A stretch of DNA of 64,000 nt from Falciphora oryzae (lineage: Eukaryota > Ascomycota > Sordariomycetes > Magnaporthales > Magnaporthaceae). The stretch spans positions 285,487 to 349,486 of the forward strand of contig JNVV01000030.1 of assembly GCA_000733355.1 (NCBI GenBank). The letters are read 5' to 3'. Both the position numbers and the translations under genes were made by a program. Below, one piece after another: positions 53,914-64,000 of this stretch. The notes under the pieces were generated by a model. That model saw nothing but the letters and a program-made list of their open reading frames with translations. It was not told where the DNA came from and ran no database searches. How positions within the stretch are numbered: position 1 is the stretch's first letter; the number at the start of each line of letters is the position of its first letter.

Positions 53914-54441
53914 AAGGATGCTTTAAAGGCCGAAAGGGCTGCTTAAAGTACCTATTCCAAATACTCCATACCATTTGATATGGTTGTGGCAACTCCCAAA
54001 ACGACCCTTTAAATGCGTACCTAAGTAGCCACTTTTGCCCACAACTTCCGGCTCGGCCGGACGGCCCGTTTATTGTTCCAAAAGCTTACTAAAGCCTATA
54101 ACGAAAAAGATATCGCTTTAGTTACGTGCGAGCAAAAAACCAGGCGCTTGGAGGCGGAATTGGAGGTTGCACGGCCGTTAAAAAGAAAGAAGGTGTTGCC
54201 GGACCCAAACGAGGCCTTTGTGCGGATTGGCGACATTAGGCGTGCATAACAGGAGGATGGCGATCTGCCAAGTGATCCACCAGAATTTCCTGCATTTGAC
54301 GATTCGGATGATATATCCGACTGTATTGTAGTTGGTTAGGAAAGATCACAATTGCGGAATGAAATTGGCGTGTTAAATGCATGGTGTTGAGAATTGGGGT
54401 GGCCGGAAGTGGGGGTGGCGCAAAATAGGGGTCTTGACTTA

Positions 54442-55041
54442 CAGCGAGGTGGTAGGCACCCGGGGAGCGACGCTTGTTGGCTGCTGTTTGCGCACGGTCG
54501 CTGGCAGGTGGGTACGGGGTACGTACCCAAGTACCTACCCAGCCAAGTCGCTGGCTGAAATACATTTGATAGGGATCCACTCGTAGCGGCAGGGATATTC
54601 CGGCTCAGGCAGGACCTGCCCGGGCAGCTCGACTAGTCCTGCGCGCTGGGTTCTGGCTTCCATTCCTGGCCAGCAGAGGCTGGGTACTTAGGAAGGCACG
54701 AAATGATCAGGTCCGCCGAAGTACCTGCCTGGGTCACGCAAACGGCAACGATTGAGACCATCCGAATGCAGCAAGTAGCGCGACTCCTCAGCGCGGATGG
54801 GATTTTGATCTTTTTGCTTTGTTTTCCTTTCCGTTTGCATTCCTCGCGGTTCCTGCTCCCGCCTCGATTTCCCCCTTCCGCCCGTTCCCATTTCCATCCC
54901 GCTCCTTTTTCTCTTTTCCCTTTTCCTCCCCCAACCTCTCCCCATGCTCCCACCTTGGTACTCCCGCCTCCCCGGCGAAAAGAGTGCCTGCCATCGTTCG
55001 CCGCACACCAGCCCGTCCCGCCTACTCTGGCTGCCGGAGTC
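54442..55041. other. intergenic and probable promoter region
   Basis: Starts at the Fot1-like end, contains a GGTACGTACC/CCTACCTA-type low-complexity stretch (54500-54545) and becomes strongly pyrimidine-rich (CT tracts, 54810-54960) just before the start codon of the next gene, as is common for fungal promoters. Confidence 0.5.
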
Positions 55042-56607
55042 ATGGCTTCCCTTCCCACCACGACAGTGGCCGGCGTCGCCGTTGCCTGCGCCGTCGCCGG
55101 TGCTGCCCTCGCCTTCACTCTGGCCTTCGTCTACGTGCGTTTCCGATACCGCGGCTTCGACGACCACCTCGCAGTCGACCGGGAGCTCATGAAACACAGA
55201 GCTGTGATCCGCGAAATCGAAAAGATCACCGCGAGCTACCCTGCTCCCGTGAACCCCATGCGAGACGCACACAAGGGTATGGGCTTCGATATCGTGCAAT
55301 GGATCCGCCACTATGTGACCGGCCGTGGATGGTCCATCGAGAGAGTGGACATCGCCGCCTTCTACGAGCTGGCAGGCGACTCTGAAGACTGGGAGCGCCA
55401 GCTTCGCTACGACTACCTCCGGGACTACACAATCTGCGCCTTCGTCACCCGCGTCCTGACGCCCCTGACCCACCCGGAGTGCGGCCTCGACACCACTCTA
55501 CTGCCCCCTCATATCATGGAGCTCTGGCATAGCATCACGACCGAGGTCGGGGGCGAGCCTTCTTGGGCCAAGCTCCACCCTAATTTCCAGACCTTCAACT
55601 CGTACGGCGACAACCGCTTGGGCCTCGCCCTGGAGACCCAGGCCATGCAACATTTAACCCTAACCCAGTCCGGTAACCCTAACCCTAACTCCAACCCTAA
55701 CCCTAAACAGGTCGACGACGGCGACGGCCGGGACCCGCCCGAGGCCTCAACCCCTATTTGTCTGCCCCGATTCCACTAACTTGCTTTCAGGTGGACTATG
55801 CACGAATTCCCCTTTCAAGGAACTTGGCGAGATAACGACAAGCGCATCGCCAACGTAATCAAGGTGGAGGAGGTCATTCTTCGTACTCTCGCTCCTTTCG
55901 GCGGAGGCTTGTGCGGCACCATCGACTGTCCCGAGTCTCGCAAGTGGCTCCGCGAGATCGTGGTGAGCTTCGCCGGCCTCGGCTGGTGGTGCTTCGGCCA
56001 ATCCAAAACCGCTCGTCTCACCTGGCCCAACGACCCGCCCCCGGGACCCGACCGGCGCGTCGTCTACTTCCCCATGATGGAGGTCAACGACCAGATTCTG
56101 GACGAGCTGCGAAATCCTTGGAACGACCCCGATGACAAGAAAGGGGCCGAGTGCCCAGCACACCGCGTCGACTTCAGCATGGCCGAGCTTGACGAGATAG
56201 ATGAAAGGGAGAGGGAGAGAGAAGAACTGACCAAGGCTGCTCTGGCACATGAGGCGGCCGAGATAGAGGCGGAAGCGCGTCGGAACGTCGCATTGGTGAA
56301 CGAGCTTGACCATAAGAGGACTTGGAAAACTGTCGGAGATCTGAGAAGTATGACGCGGGGTATGCAAGACGACATCGCAAACAGGAACAAGCATCTCGAG
56401 TTCCTGTTTCTGGCGAGAGACATCGCCCAACGGCGAGCCGAGGTCGGCAAGAGGGGCCTTGTAAAACTCAAAGGCAGAGATCAAGAGGCGTACGTGTGGG
56501 CTGTCGACCAAGGCTACCTGCAAAGGTCGGACACGTATGTCTATGTCTCGGAGGATGGTGAGTCGCAGTCGGCACCGCCGGCAGCCGAACCCGGCCCGTC
56601 CGCCTGA
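55042..56607 (+). CDS. unrecognised single-pass membrane protein with coiled-coil C-terminus
   Basis: Best model: exon 1 55042-55667, exon 2 55791-56607, 480 aa. The start at 55042 (TCATGGCT) is chosen because it leads straight into a transmembrane helix (VAGVAVACAVAGAALAFTLA, residues about 9-30). The frame is also open upstream to 54703, but that part is a translated pyrimidine tract. Residues 30-205 are mixed (FDIVQWIRHYVTGRGW, LRYDYLRDYTICAFVTRVL). Exon 2 begins with QGTWRDNDKRIANVIKVEEV, has GGGLCGTIDCPESRKWLREI, and then a long charged helix (EREREREELTKAALAHEAAE) likely to be coiled coil. Acceptor CACTAAC...TTTCAG is convincing. The donor is not: GTCCGG at 55668 is the only phase-2 choice near the telomere-like repeats. 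I do not recognise the family. Confidence 0.6.
55655..55708 (+). repeat. interstitial telomere-type repeats (CCCTAA)n
   Basis: 54 bp made of CCCTAA units with two interruptions (CAGTCCGG and CTCC). It falls at the exon 1/intron boundary of the gene at 55042-56607. Confidence 0.93.
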
Positions 56608-59310
56608 TCGGACAGGAGAGCCCTGCACTGGACCCTGGCATGCGCGCGGGAGGGCTCGGGGCCATTCTTCAACGCAGTCCCCGCCCTCATCCTTCCACTG
56701 TGCCCTTCCATAATCCACCTCTTCCCATCATCTTGTTGCTTTCTTCTCTTCTGCCTGCTACCTGCACTTACTGCCTAGGTACCTAGGTATTCACTTGCTC
56801 CACTTTCGCTCAAACGTCCTGTGTTTTTTTGTCGCTGCCTTGTCGCTGCCCAGACATTCGTTTTTTTCCCGTTCTTCCGTTCTTTTTTCTTTTCCCTCCC
56901 CTTTTTTTTCTTCCCCTTTTCTGTCCCTTTTCCCCTTTCTTTTCTGCTTTCCCCCCTCCCATTTCCCCTCCTTTGCCAATTTATCGGGTTCCCTTTTGCT
57001 AGTTTCGCTCCTCCGCACTCTGCTTTTTTTTTCCCTTCTTTTTTGGCCTGTCAACCCCCATCAAACCCGAATTCTCTATTTCCTCAGGGTTGCCCCTCAG
57101 GCATTCACCGGCCGCTTTTTGTCACCTTAGTATTTCCCTGCCTACCTAGGTAGTAGTAATGACATCCAATCTTCCGGCCCAAATGCCCTCGCCTGTCAGA
57201 CGGTCAACGGACGACACTGCTAAAGACGCACCCACAAGACACGCCCGCGCGACTTGGCGGGAGACGGCTCTGTTCCACGGTCCACCGCATCCGCCCCGGT
57301 TGATCCCTTCCTGGCTCCCAGGCGCAGATGCTGTGGTGGGCGCAAGCTCCCTCCCAGGATAACGGATGAGCCCCATGTCGGTTTGGTCCTGCAGCCGTTT
57401 CTTTGCTTTTCCTTGCTGGGCATTCACAACGGTGCACGCACTGTTGTCCGCCAAAAAGGCGGCGGCCCAGGAACATTGGCGAGAGATTGGGCAGCTGCGC
57501 AGTTGAGCTGGTCCCGCCCCCACTGCATCCAGGGGTCAGGGTGCCGACCTGCATGTGCCCGTCGGCTGAGGGTTTGCTTGTACCAGGTGGCTGCTGAGTG
57601 GCGCTGTGTGTGATGGAAACCAAGACTACCTACGGTATCAGAGACCCAACAAATCGTCACGGCTTCTTCAAGTGCTATTCGACGGCAAGGACCGAAAAGG
57701 AAAAGGATCACTGGATCTATCCTTGATAAACATGCGTGGCTGGCTGAAATGGAAGATTTGCAGTGTGCCGTCTACCGACACTTCGGGAAGCCCATAGGAG
57801 CCAAAAGAAAAGAAAAGAAAAGAAAAATGGAAGATGCCAGGGAGGCCTTCATGCTGTACCACCACGCCAGCACGCCGGAATCAATAATTGCCTGCGCGCC
57901 AAGACGCAAACGGGAGGGTGGCAGGGGGGACCTGTCAAATCCCGCCCAGCCCAGGAAATGAGACGAGAGGAGAGAGGGACCGAGAAACGGGCAGATTCCG
58001 GGCGGCTTTCCATGCTTCCTGTTGCGCCTCGTTTGTCAAACTGAACTGGGGGAGGTTCCAAGGTGCCGAGCCAAACAAGATGCAGTGGACGACGACTTGT
58101 GGGCAATCAGATGCAGCCGGCCGCAGCGTTGCAAATATGAATTTTCCCCTCCCCTTTTCCTTTTTTTTTTTTTTTTTTTTTTTTTTTCCCTCCTGAAAGC
58201 GGTCAACCCCGAACTCCGGGCAAGTCTTGGCGTGAATTTGCCGGCAGGCAAACAGAAACTGCGGACAGCACCATCCATCCACCACTTTTTGCTTTTCATG
58301 GTTTGGGCAGCTCCACGGCATGTTGGGTGCCTGCTTCCCAGGAGATATGGTTGCCTGTGTCGGTTTCCTGTCCCAGTCAGGCAGAAATGTGCCTTGCTAC
58401 CTCCCCCTGGTTTTCTCGGCTAATGATTCCTGTCTCGTATTAGGCCGCCCGGCTGCAGGCGTCCCAGGGATGCCTTCTATTTCTGATCCTCGCTGCTGGC
58501 CCGGATACCTCCCGGAGGGGGAGCCGGCCCCGTTCCCGGCAGATCCTGGCCGACCTGCAACGTGGAGCTCAGCGTGGCTTCTTCTCGCGCGGTCCTAGCG
58601 CCAGATACGTCACTTTGCTCGTATGGAGGACACGGAACCTGCTTCTCCCGCGCAGCGCAGAGCTTCCGCTGCACGTGGGATCTTCTTGCTCCGGCCCAGC
58701 TGCTCCGTCCTCTCCCGCCCGCCCCAACGGGGTTCAGGAGGCTGTGTGCCTGTGCCTTGCACCGCTGTCGACCGCTGGCCCCGGAGCGCCAACACGGGCA
58801 GCATGATCAACAAGCCTGCGGGCGGCGTGCTCGCGGCACGACGACGAGCCTGTCAAACAGAAAGAAAAGGAGGCTGAAGAAAAACGACAACTGATCGGAG
58901 TAGCCGATTTGTGACAGGCTGTGAACCATTGGTCACTGGAGGGCGCGGCTGACCTGACTTTGCCTAGTACACCGCCCGCCCTAGCTGGATGATAGCGCAG
59001 GCTCCACCGATGCTGGCTTCCCCTCCGATGTTTCTTTGTCCTGTGAAGGAGAAGGTAGAGCGCACACCGTCGGTCGGCCTCTTCCTGGATCTCCATATCA
59101 TGGCGTGTCCGGTCTCTCCAGCAGCTGTTTGCCATCCATCTTCTTCTCTATCATTCCAAACCACATCGTGATCACATACAACCCACCTCGCTCAGCAATC
59201 CATCACGACTACTTTTTCCTGCCTTCTCCAAAGCACTTGCAGCGCAGTTTTTCTCCCTCACTCTGCCTTCCTCTCTAGCTTGTCTCTGTCTTCTGTACCA
59301 ACCAGCAAAC
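56608..59310. other. 2.7 kb without a supportable gene
   Basis: Includes a long pyrimidine-rich tract (about 56770-57060, runs of C and T), T-runs at 58161-58187 and many short overlapping open frames on both strands, none with motifs, consistent codon use or splice signals. It is not RIP-degraded. The final 100 bp (59180-59310) are CT-rich and are probably the promoter and 5' UTR of the gene at 59311. Confidence 0.55.
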
Positions 59311-60633
59311 ATGCCCGTCCTGGAGACTATGTTCATCTTCCCACTGATCATCTTTGCGCTCAAATCCATCATACACCTGAGCAAAGAATTGGGGGGCCGG
59401 GACGCGAAGCTGAAGGCCCTGTGCGAGGCGATCGATTGGGCCTATCGGTTCTGCGTCGAGGCAGATGGACTATTGACCCAGACTCGGCCGGTATTCAGAG
59501 ACGGCCGCGTACTCTTGCATTTGCGGAGGGGCCTGCAGAAGGCACACCAGCGTATGTGGGGACTGCTCGCCGTGGCCATGAAGAAGCTGGACTACAAGGT
59601 CCTTGCCCCGTTCCTCCACAGCAACAAACAGATCACAGCTCGCGAGATGTACCCCCTGATCAAGAAGAGCTCGATTGTGGGGATGACCGAGAGCATCCGC
59701 GAGGCTCAGCTGCAGCTGGGGTACGCCCTTGCCCACTTGACCAACAACCCCAGTGTCAGCCAATACCTGGCCAGCCTCCGGGCTCCGGCTGCCACCGCTC
59801 CGCACCAAGGCGCAAGCTCGGGCCGTCCCCGCCCTGCCGAGGCCGCTTCAGCGCCTTCCCATCCTGGCTCCGCCGTCATCCCACAGCCCGGTCTGGCCCG
59901 CAGGCAGCCCCAGTCCGCCACCCGCTCCCAACCCCCAGCTGCCGCCCCCGGGACTGGCAGCATGCGCAGGCGCCCCCAGCCTGTCCCTAGCGTCGTCACA
60001 CAGCCCGGTCAGACGCGCAGCAGCCCCCAGCCAGCTACGGGCCCCCGACGCAACGCCGCCGCCTCCGAGGTCACCAGCGTGCGCAGCCGCACACGGTCTC
60101 CCGCCGCCGCCGCCTCCGAGACAGCCGCCATCGCCGCCGCCAGACGCCGCCAGAATGCCCAGGGCACCGCTGCCGCCCCCCAGGGCCGGTGGCCCGCCAT
60201 GATGGGCAGAGTGCCGTCCAAGTCAGCCGCCGCCTTCTCCATGGGCAATAGAGCCAAGACCTCGACGAGCAAGCAAGGAATGGGCGAAGACTACGACGAC
60301 GACAACACTGCGGGCAATGTCGACAGTGATGACAAGGCCAGTCTTGCCGGCACGGAGACGGTCGGCGAGCCGCAGGGAAGTGAGATCGAGCCGGATGAGG
60401 AGCTAGGCCCCGAGGAGGAGGAGCTCGAGCCCGACGATGAGCTCGAGCTCGAAGGCGATGATGCCGAGCTCGAAGGCCTCGACGACGCTATCACCAGCTT
60501 CGGTGACGGTAGCCTTGATGACGGTAACTTCGACGTTGGCGGCCACATCTCTTTTGACTTCGATGGCGAGTTTGTCTCTGATCTTCTGAGCGGCCTCGCG
60601 GACGGCGGCGACTTCCTGGAGCCTGTCTTCTAA
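59311..60633 (+). CDS. intact 440-aa protein of unknown function: helical head, disordered middle, acidic tail
   Basis: Start context CAAACATG is good and the frame is open to TAA at 60631-60633, no intron needed. The N-terminus is hydrophobic (MFIFPLIIFALKSIIHL, residues 7-23), either a signal anchor or a buried helix, followed by a helical domain to about residue 150 (LHLRRGLQKAHQRMWGLLAV, LQLGYALAHLTNNPSVSQYL). Residues 155-330 are Ala/Pro/Arg-rich with two imperfect copies of a PQPGLARRQPQSAT / TQPGQTRSSPQPAT type repeat. Residues 340-440 are very acidic (ELGPEEEELEPDDELELEGD) and end with SFDFDGEFVSDLLSGLAD. The layout resembles fungal proteins with an N-terminal helical signalling domain, but I recognise no family. 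The gene stands alone with host-like GC content and no transposon inside. Confidence 0.75.
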   Translation: MPVLETMFIFPLIIFALKSIIHLSKELGGRDAKLKALCEAIDWAYRFCVEADGLLTQTRPVFRDGRVLLHLRRGLQKAHQRMWGLLAVAMKKLDYKVLAPFLHSNKQITAREMYPLIKKSSIVGMTESIREAQLQLGYALAHLTNNPSVSQYLASLRAPAATAPHQGASSGRPRPAEAASAPSHPGSAVIPQPGLARRQPQSATRSQPPAAAPGTGSMRRRPQPVPSVVTQPGQTRSSPQPATGPRRNAAASEVTSVRSRTRSPAAAASETAAIAAARRRQNAQGTAAAPQGRWPAMMGRVPSKSAAAFSMGNRAKTSTSKQGMGEDYDDDNTAGNVDSDDKASLAGTETVGEPQGSEIEPDEELGPEEEELEPDDELELEGDDAELEGLDDAITSFGDGSLDDGNFDVGGHISFDFDGEFVSDLLSGLADGGDFLEPVF

Positions 60634-61478
60634 GCGGCTTGGGCCGCTCCCCCTGCACCGAGGCAACAATCATGGCTAGGCAACAAGTGTTTTTTTGGGT
60701 TATGGGTTTGAACGGTTATAGACTTGGACGGTTCTACTTCTTTCTTTACCTAGGCAACACTAGATAATTTGTAGCGCACACATTTAGTTCGACATTGGCG
60801 ACATTTGTCATGCCCAGTTCGCGATCGCGTCGTCAAGTGTTGCTTCTGTCGACAGTTTTCGACAACCCGCCCCGCTGAGTGGGGGCATCACCTATCCTAT
60901 TGGATGGATGGCGTGTTAGTCAGCACGCGACAGATCGAACGGAGAGGATGATTCGCGGCACGGACCTTGAGACACCCAATCGGGCAGGAGTTCTCCCTTT
61001 GGTCGCACTTCTTACCCCCTTGAGACATGGGTTTCCTCGCATTCCCGTTTGATGGGTTTGCACTTGGATTCTCTCCATTGGTGTCGGCCATCGTGGCGCG
61101 CAGAAGTTCTCGTCTCAACTCTTGGCCCAACCGGCGACGCGACGGCGCAGATTTTTTTGTTGATTGGGTCCGGTACTCCCCTACGGCGCGCCTCGGCTGT
61201 TCCCAGCGTTCCAGCCACGCAGGCACGAAATAGCACAGGAGGGGAGAGAAAATACAGAACTTCGTGTATTTGTCCCATACCATCTACGGGCGCCGCGATG
61301 TCGCAATTGCACGCTGCTTTCCCCCAAGTGTTGGCCAGGGGGTCCCCGCTTGTCCTTGATGGGAATGGAAAACATGCTGAGCGGCCTACACGCAGAAATG
61401 TCGCTGCGCTGTTGACGGCCACAGCGATGGGCGTGAAATTATAAGCGTGGACAACCCCCAACAGCCTCCTCTATTTAT
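60634..61478. other. intergenic, no gene seen
   Basis: About 850 bp separating two genes that point towards each other. Open frames on both strands at 61012-61461 overlap without motifs. No repeats or transposon ends seen. Confidence 0.5.
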
Positions 61479-62020
61479 CTATTTCTTCCCCAGCGCGGCT
61501 ATAATATCGCTACTGTTCCCGATGAACCCGTTTAAATCGCTGTTGTACCGGACCATTTGTTCCGCGTACCAAGGGCTGATGGTGGCGGCGCAGTCGGGCA
61601 CGTAGATCATGTCGAAGCCCTTGTAGTAGCCGTCCAAAAGCGTGCCCCAGACGCACTGGTCGCTGTTGACGCCGCCGATGAACAGCGTGGTGATACCGTT
61701 CTCTTGCAGGTACAGTCCGAGCGGCGTCTGGGCGCCCCAGAGGCCCGAAATCCGATCTGGACGACAAAAGTTAGCTGTGGTGACAAAGAATTTTTTTCCC
61801 TTGCAGACATGCGCCTGGGCTTACTCTTGTTGAAGTACAGATCCGTCCCCTTCTCGATGCCCTGCACCATCTCGGCGTCCAGGTCCCCGTACGGCCTCGC
61901 GTTCCAGGCTCCCCGGCACAGCTTCTTCCCCAGCTGCACCGTCTTCCCGCCCGCGTCCGTCATCGACCCCATGTCGGAGCAGAAGCTCGTGGCCCTTGAA
62001 TTGTCATCTGAGAAGCCGTC
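61479..62020 (-). pseudogene. isochorismatase-family hydrolase, N-terminally truncated
   Basis: Minus strand, two exons: 62020-61825 and 61756-61479, joined by a 68-bp GTAAGC...CCAG intron. The protein part includes FCSDMGSMTDAGGKTV, RISGLWGAQTPLGLYLQENG, then ITTLFIGGVNSDQCVWGTLL with the nucleophile cysteine in GVNSDQC, and DGYYKGFDMIYVPDCAATIS, as in cysteine hydrolases of the isochorismatase family. It ends IAALGKK at 61479. The N-terminal third, with the catalytic Asp on the first strand, is missing: upstream of about 62020 the sequence changes abruptly to a 20-bp palindrome and AT-rich DNA. It is probably inactive, cut by an insertion or rearrangement. Confidence 0.8.
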
Positions 62021-62034
62021 TAAATTTAGACGGC
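62015..62034. repeat. 20-bp perfect palindrome at a breakpoint
   Basis: GCCGTCTAAATTTAGACGGC. It lies exactly where the isochorismatase-like coding sequence ends and AT-rich sequence begins. Confidence 0.9.
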
Positions 62035-62164
62035 ATGTTTAATACTAAGAGCATGTTCGGTGGTAAAGGTGTTTTTTGTTTTTTCCATAGTTATTTAATG
62101 TATTAAATTAGCGTTTATGTAAAAAAAAAAAAAAAAAAGGCAGTTAATTCCATTTAAATAAACT

Positions 62165-62395
62165 AGGTGTAAAAAGTGCATTTAACACACTCCCGACAGG
62201 CCGGCTGTAAAAGGTGCAGTCAACCGAAATCCCGACAGGCCGGCTGTAAAAGGTGCAGTCAACCGAAATCCCGACAGGCCGACTGTAAAGGTACATTTAA
62301 CGCAATTCCCACAGGCCGGTTGTAAAAGGTGATATTAACGCAAACCCGACAGGCCGGCTGCAACAGGGGCATTTAATGTAAACCTAACACATGAT
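62165..62395 (+). repeat. tandem array of about 39-bp units
   Basis: Five units, plus a partial one on the left, share CCGACAGGCCGGCTGTAAAA followed by GGTGCAGTCAACCGAAAT or a variant (GTACATTTAACGCAAT). The second and third units are identical. The array ends about 115 bp before the start codon of the gene at 62510 and contains the inverted core GCCGGC. Confidence 0.92.
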
Positions 62396-62509
62396 CCTTT
62401 TAACTTTAACTTTCTTTTATTTATTTCATTCATTCATTTACTTGTTTGGTTTTTATACTTTTCTCACCTTCTTTTTAGATTACCCGGTTCGACCGGCCGA
62501 TCACCAGCT

Positions 62510-63524
62510 ATGGCGGTAGCGTCTTCTGATCAAAGTTGGATCGGCAACGCTTCTAACACTTCTGCGCTAGGGCGCGCCCATCAAGAAATTTACAACGCTG
62601 CATGGGACCGCCTTTTTGAAGCCAAGGGTGACAAAGATGAAATTGACGCTGTAAGCATTTTTTCACCAATTTTACATTTATTAACTTATACTTTTACTTT
62701 CACTTTTACTTTTTAATAGCCAATGCTTTTTACCACTTTAATTTCAACTAATTTGTTACTTTTAGGCAATTCGCGAAATGGAATGGCTTCTCGAGCAACC
62801 CGAGCTTAGCATTTTTATGCGCGGCGGAGGTAATTATAAAAAATTATTTAAACTTTTAATATAGTTTACCGATATTCCCTTTCCGTTATCATCACTTTGG
62901 ATAAGATATATTAACTATTTTCTTTACGACTTACAGCTCATTACGTCGTTTCATTCGCCAGCCACGAAACTTGTGTCCACCATGCACAAGAAGCTTTAAA
63001 GTGGTGGCGTAAAGTGCCTAATGCCCCATTTCAAACCGAGCAAAACAAACTGGTTATCTCGCAGGCGGAAAAGGTAAATGCAATGCTTTTACCTTTTTAC
63101 AATTTTTAAAAACCCTTATTTATGTTTTTTTTTTCTTTAGAGAATTACCCAAGCCAATGAGTGGGTTGAAAAGATGAAGGAGTGGTTCGCAACTATGGAA
63201 TACCAACAACAAGTGGCTGAAGATTGGGAGAAAGCTGCCGAGGCGCAGCTTCAACTCGACGAAGCAATTGCTTCCAGTTTGGAGGGGTTGGAGCTCGACC
63301 AGGTCGCCGACGATGACAGCTACGGCGACAACGACCACGGCGACAACGACCACGGCGACAACGACCACGGCGACAACGACCACGGCGATAACGGCCCTAG
63401 TGGCGGCGGCTCGGGTAACGGGAAGGGGTTTGGTAGTGACCTCGAGATGGGTTTAAGTAGCGAGCAGGCGAAGCACATCCTTCCTCTTCGCACAGGCATC
63501 CCGACCCCCGAGGCCTCTCAGTAG
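62510..63524 (+). CDS. four-exon gene of unknown function with GDNDH repeats
   Basis: Exons 62510-62650, 62766-62829, 62937-63073 and 63141-63524 give 241 aa without a stop; the introns (67-115 bp) have GTAAGC, GTAATT and GTAAAT donors and TTTAG/ACAG acceptors. The protein starts MAVASSDQSWIGNASNTSAL, has EIYNAAWDRLFEAKGDKDEI and AIREMEWLLEQPELSIFMRG, then ASHETCVHHAQEALKWWRKV, a coiled-coil-like part (ITQANEWVEKMKEWFATMEY), four GDNDH repeats (63330-63389) and a Gly/Ser-rich tail. No signal peptide or membrane helix. I do not recognise the family. The introns are much richer in AT than those of the other host genes here and the gene shows no RIP damage. The 39-bp array directly upstream may be part of its promoter. 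Confidence 0.75.
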
Positions 63525-64000
63525 TGTTTTTAAACCGACACGCCGCGCGAAGATTATCCAACTTTGAAATACGTGGTCGCCAATGCGAAAAAGTAGAGTC
63601 TAAGGTCTCCATTATTTAGCACCGCACTTTCCGTTTATACTATCAGCCTTTCTCCCCTTTGCAGCATTAAATTAGCACGTAACTGCCCTCGCCGTTCTCG
63701 TATCAAATTTACGAGTACGATATATATTTTTTTTTTTTTGAAACGTCCGACCCAATTTTTCTTTTTTACTAGGAAAGCCGATAGGTAGGGTCGTCGAAAG
63801 TGGTCGATGTTGGTTGTATTGGGAAAAATTGCAGCCCCAAAGGCCGGAGGTGTAAGATATCTGTGGGTGCCTGGAGGCCTGGTCACGTGGCCGGCCCAGG
63901 CCCTTTGTCAGCCATGACATTTACCACTGGCACCCTTTTACCGCCTTTTTAAAATAGCCTTCTTAACCGGGCGATTACAAGATGTATGTAATTTTTATTT
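63525..64000. other. AT-rich sequence after the four-exon gene
   Basis: 3' flank, with a T-run at 63727-63739 and no supported gene. Frames on the minus strand at 63635-63920 overlap each other and have no motif. Whether this still belongs to the segment that starts at 62012 cannot be seen. Confidence 0.4.

Larger units (their letters stand above)
51841..53950 (+). pseudogene. Fot1/pogo-type transposase (copy 2), twice interrupted
   Basis: An open 62-codon start (51841-52029, KQYTETEIAYALEGVRAG and the helix-turn-helix SVKSASKTWGIPRFTLQRRI) is followed by stops and the DDE region, with NFDKCR replacing the NFDECG of copy 1 near 52355. It is split by one solo LTR at 52413-52707, continues to 53371, and is split again by a second solo LTR at 53372-53913 close to its 3' end. 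Confidence 0.82.
51729..54439 (+). mobile_element. Fot1/pogo-like DNA transposon, copy 2, with two nested solo LTRs
   Basis: Left end AGTCAAGACCCCTGTTTTGC (51729) and its inverse ending GGTCTTGACT (54439), TA at 51727-51728 and 54440-54441. The inverted repeats run about 55 bp. Subtracting the two solo LTRs and one duplicated target each leaves about 1864 bp. It is related to copy 1 but more RIP-mutated. Confidence 0.93.

Noticed and set aside
54703..55041. Upstream start of the gene at 55042
   Set aside because: The extra residues translate a pyrimidine-rich promoter-like tract, and the transmembrane N-terminus fits the ATG at 55042.
56791..57153. 110-codon Phe/Ser/Pro-rich and Lys/Glu-rich ORFs
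   Set aside because: They are translations of a pyrimidine-rich tract and its complement.
57146..58900. Several ORFs of 90-140 codons
   Set aside because: They overlap in all frames, carry no recognisable domains and are not linked by plausible introns.
62165..62395. CRISPR-like look of the 39-bp units
   Set aside because: The repeats are directly adjacent with no unique spacers, and the genome is eukaryotic.
63268..63456. Thr/Ala-repeat ORF
   Set aside because: It is an out-of-frame reading of the GDNDH repeats in exon 4 of the gene at 62510.

Overview
The window looks like a filamentous ascomycete (Pezizomycotina) chromosome segment. The evidence is short GT-AG introns with CTAAC-type branch sites in GC-rich host genes, fungal-type gene families (F-box with zinc-binding cysteines, PTH11/rhodopsin-like, STAND/ankyrin, Hsp70-like), interstitial CCCTAA telomere-type repeats, and many transposons carrying the scars of RIP-like mutation (CpA to TpA and TpG to TpA, CpG largely kept, nonsense codons in otherwise collinear frames). 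No rRNA, tRNA or CRISPR array was seen. About three quarters of the window is mobile DNA.

Left block (1-26949) is one nest of insertions. A Fot1/pogo-like element (copy 1, minus) carries a Ty3/gypsy element, here called G (minus). G is broken by a pogo element (9695-11531), by a second pogo element (12972-23756) that itself contains a complete gypsy element B (13174-22093), and by a complete chromodomain gypsy element A (578-7543). Boundaries of A, B and the pogo copies are fixed by matching target-site duplications; the left end of G lies outside the window.

Middle block (26985-35376) holds host genes, most of them broken: an ankyrin/STAND relic, an unrecognised minus-strand relic, an apparently intact four-exon F-box/zinc gene (29713-30927), and a tail-to-tail pair of relics (CorA-like on plus, rhodopsin-like membrane protein on minus).

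Right block (35377-54441) is an Hsp70-like gene (39275-41439, minus) surrounded and split by transposons. A small non-autonomous hAT element (itself holding a pogo copy and fold-back MITEs) sits just past its stop codon. A solo LTR of the gypsy A family splits exon 2. A complete gypsy element F (41529-51226), itself holding a pogo copy, lies 85-90 bp upstream of the start codon. Further upstream is a second Fot1-like element (51729-54439) with two nested solo LTRs.

The last 9.5 kb (54442-64000) is mostly host sequence: two unrecognised genes (55042-56607, with telomere-like repeats in its intron, and 59311-60633, an intact 440-aa ORF), a 5'-truncated isochorismatase-like gene, and, beyond a sharp breakpoint marked by a 20-bp palindrome, an AT-rich segment with a 39-bp tandem array and a four-exon gene of unknown function. 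All product names come from reading motifs by eye; no database search was possible.
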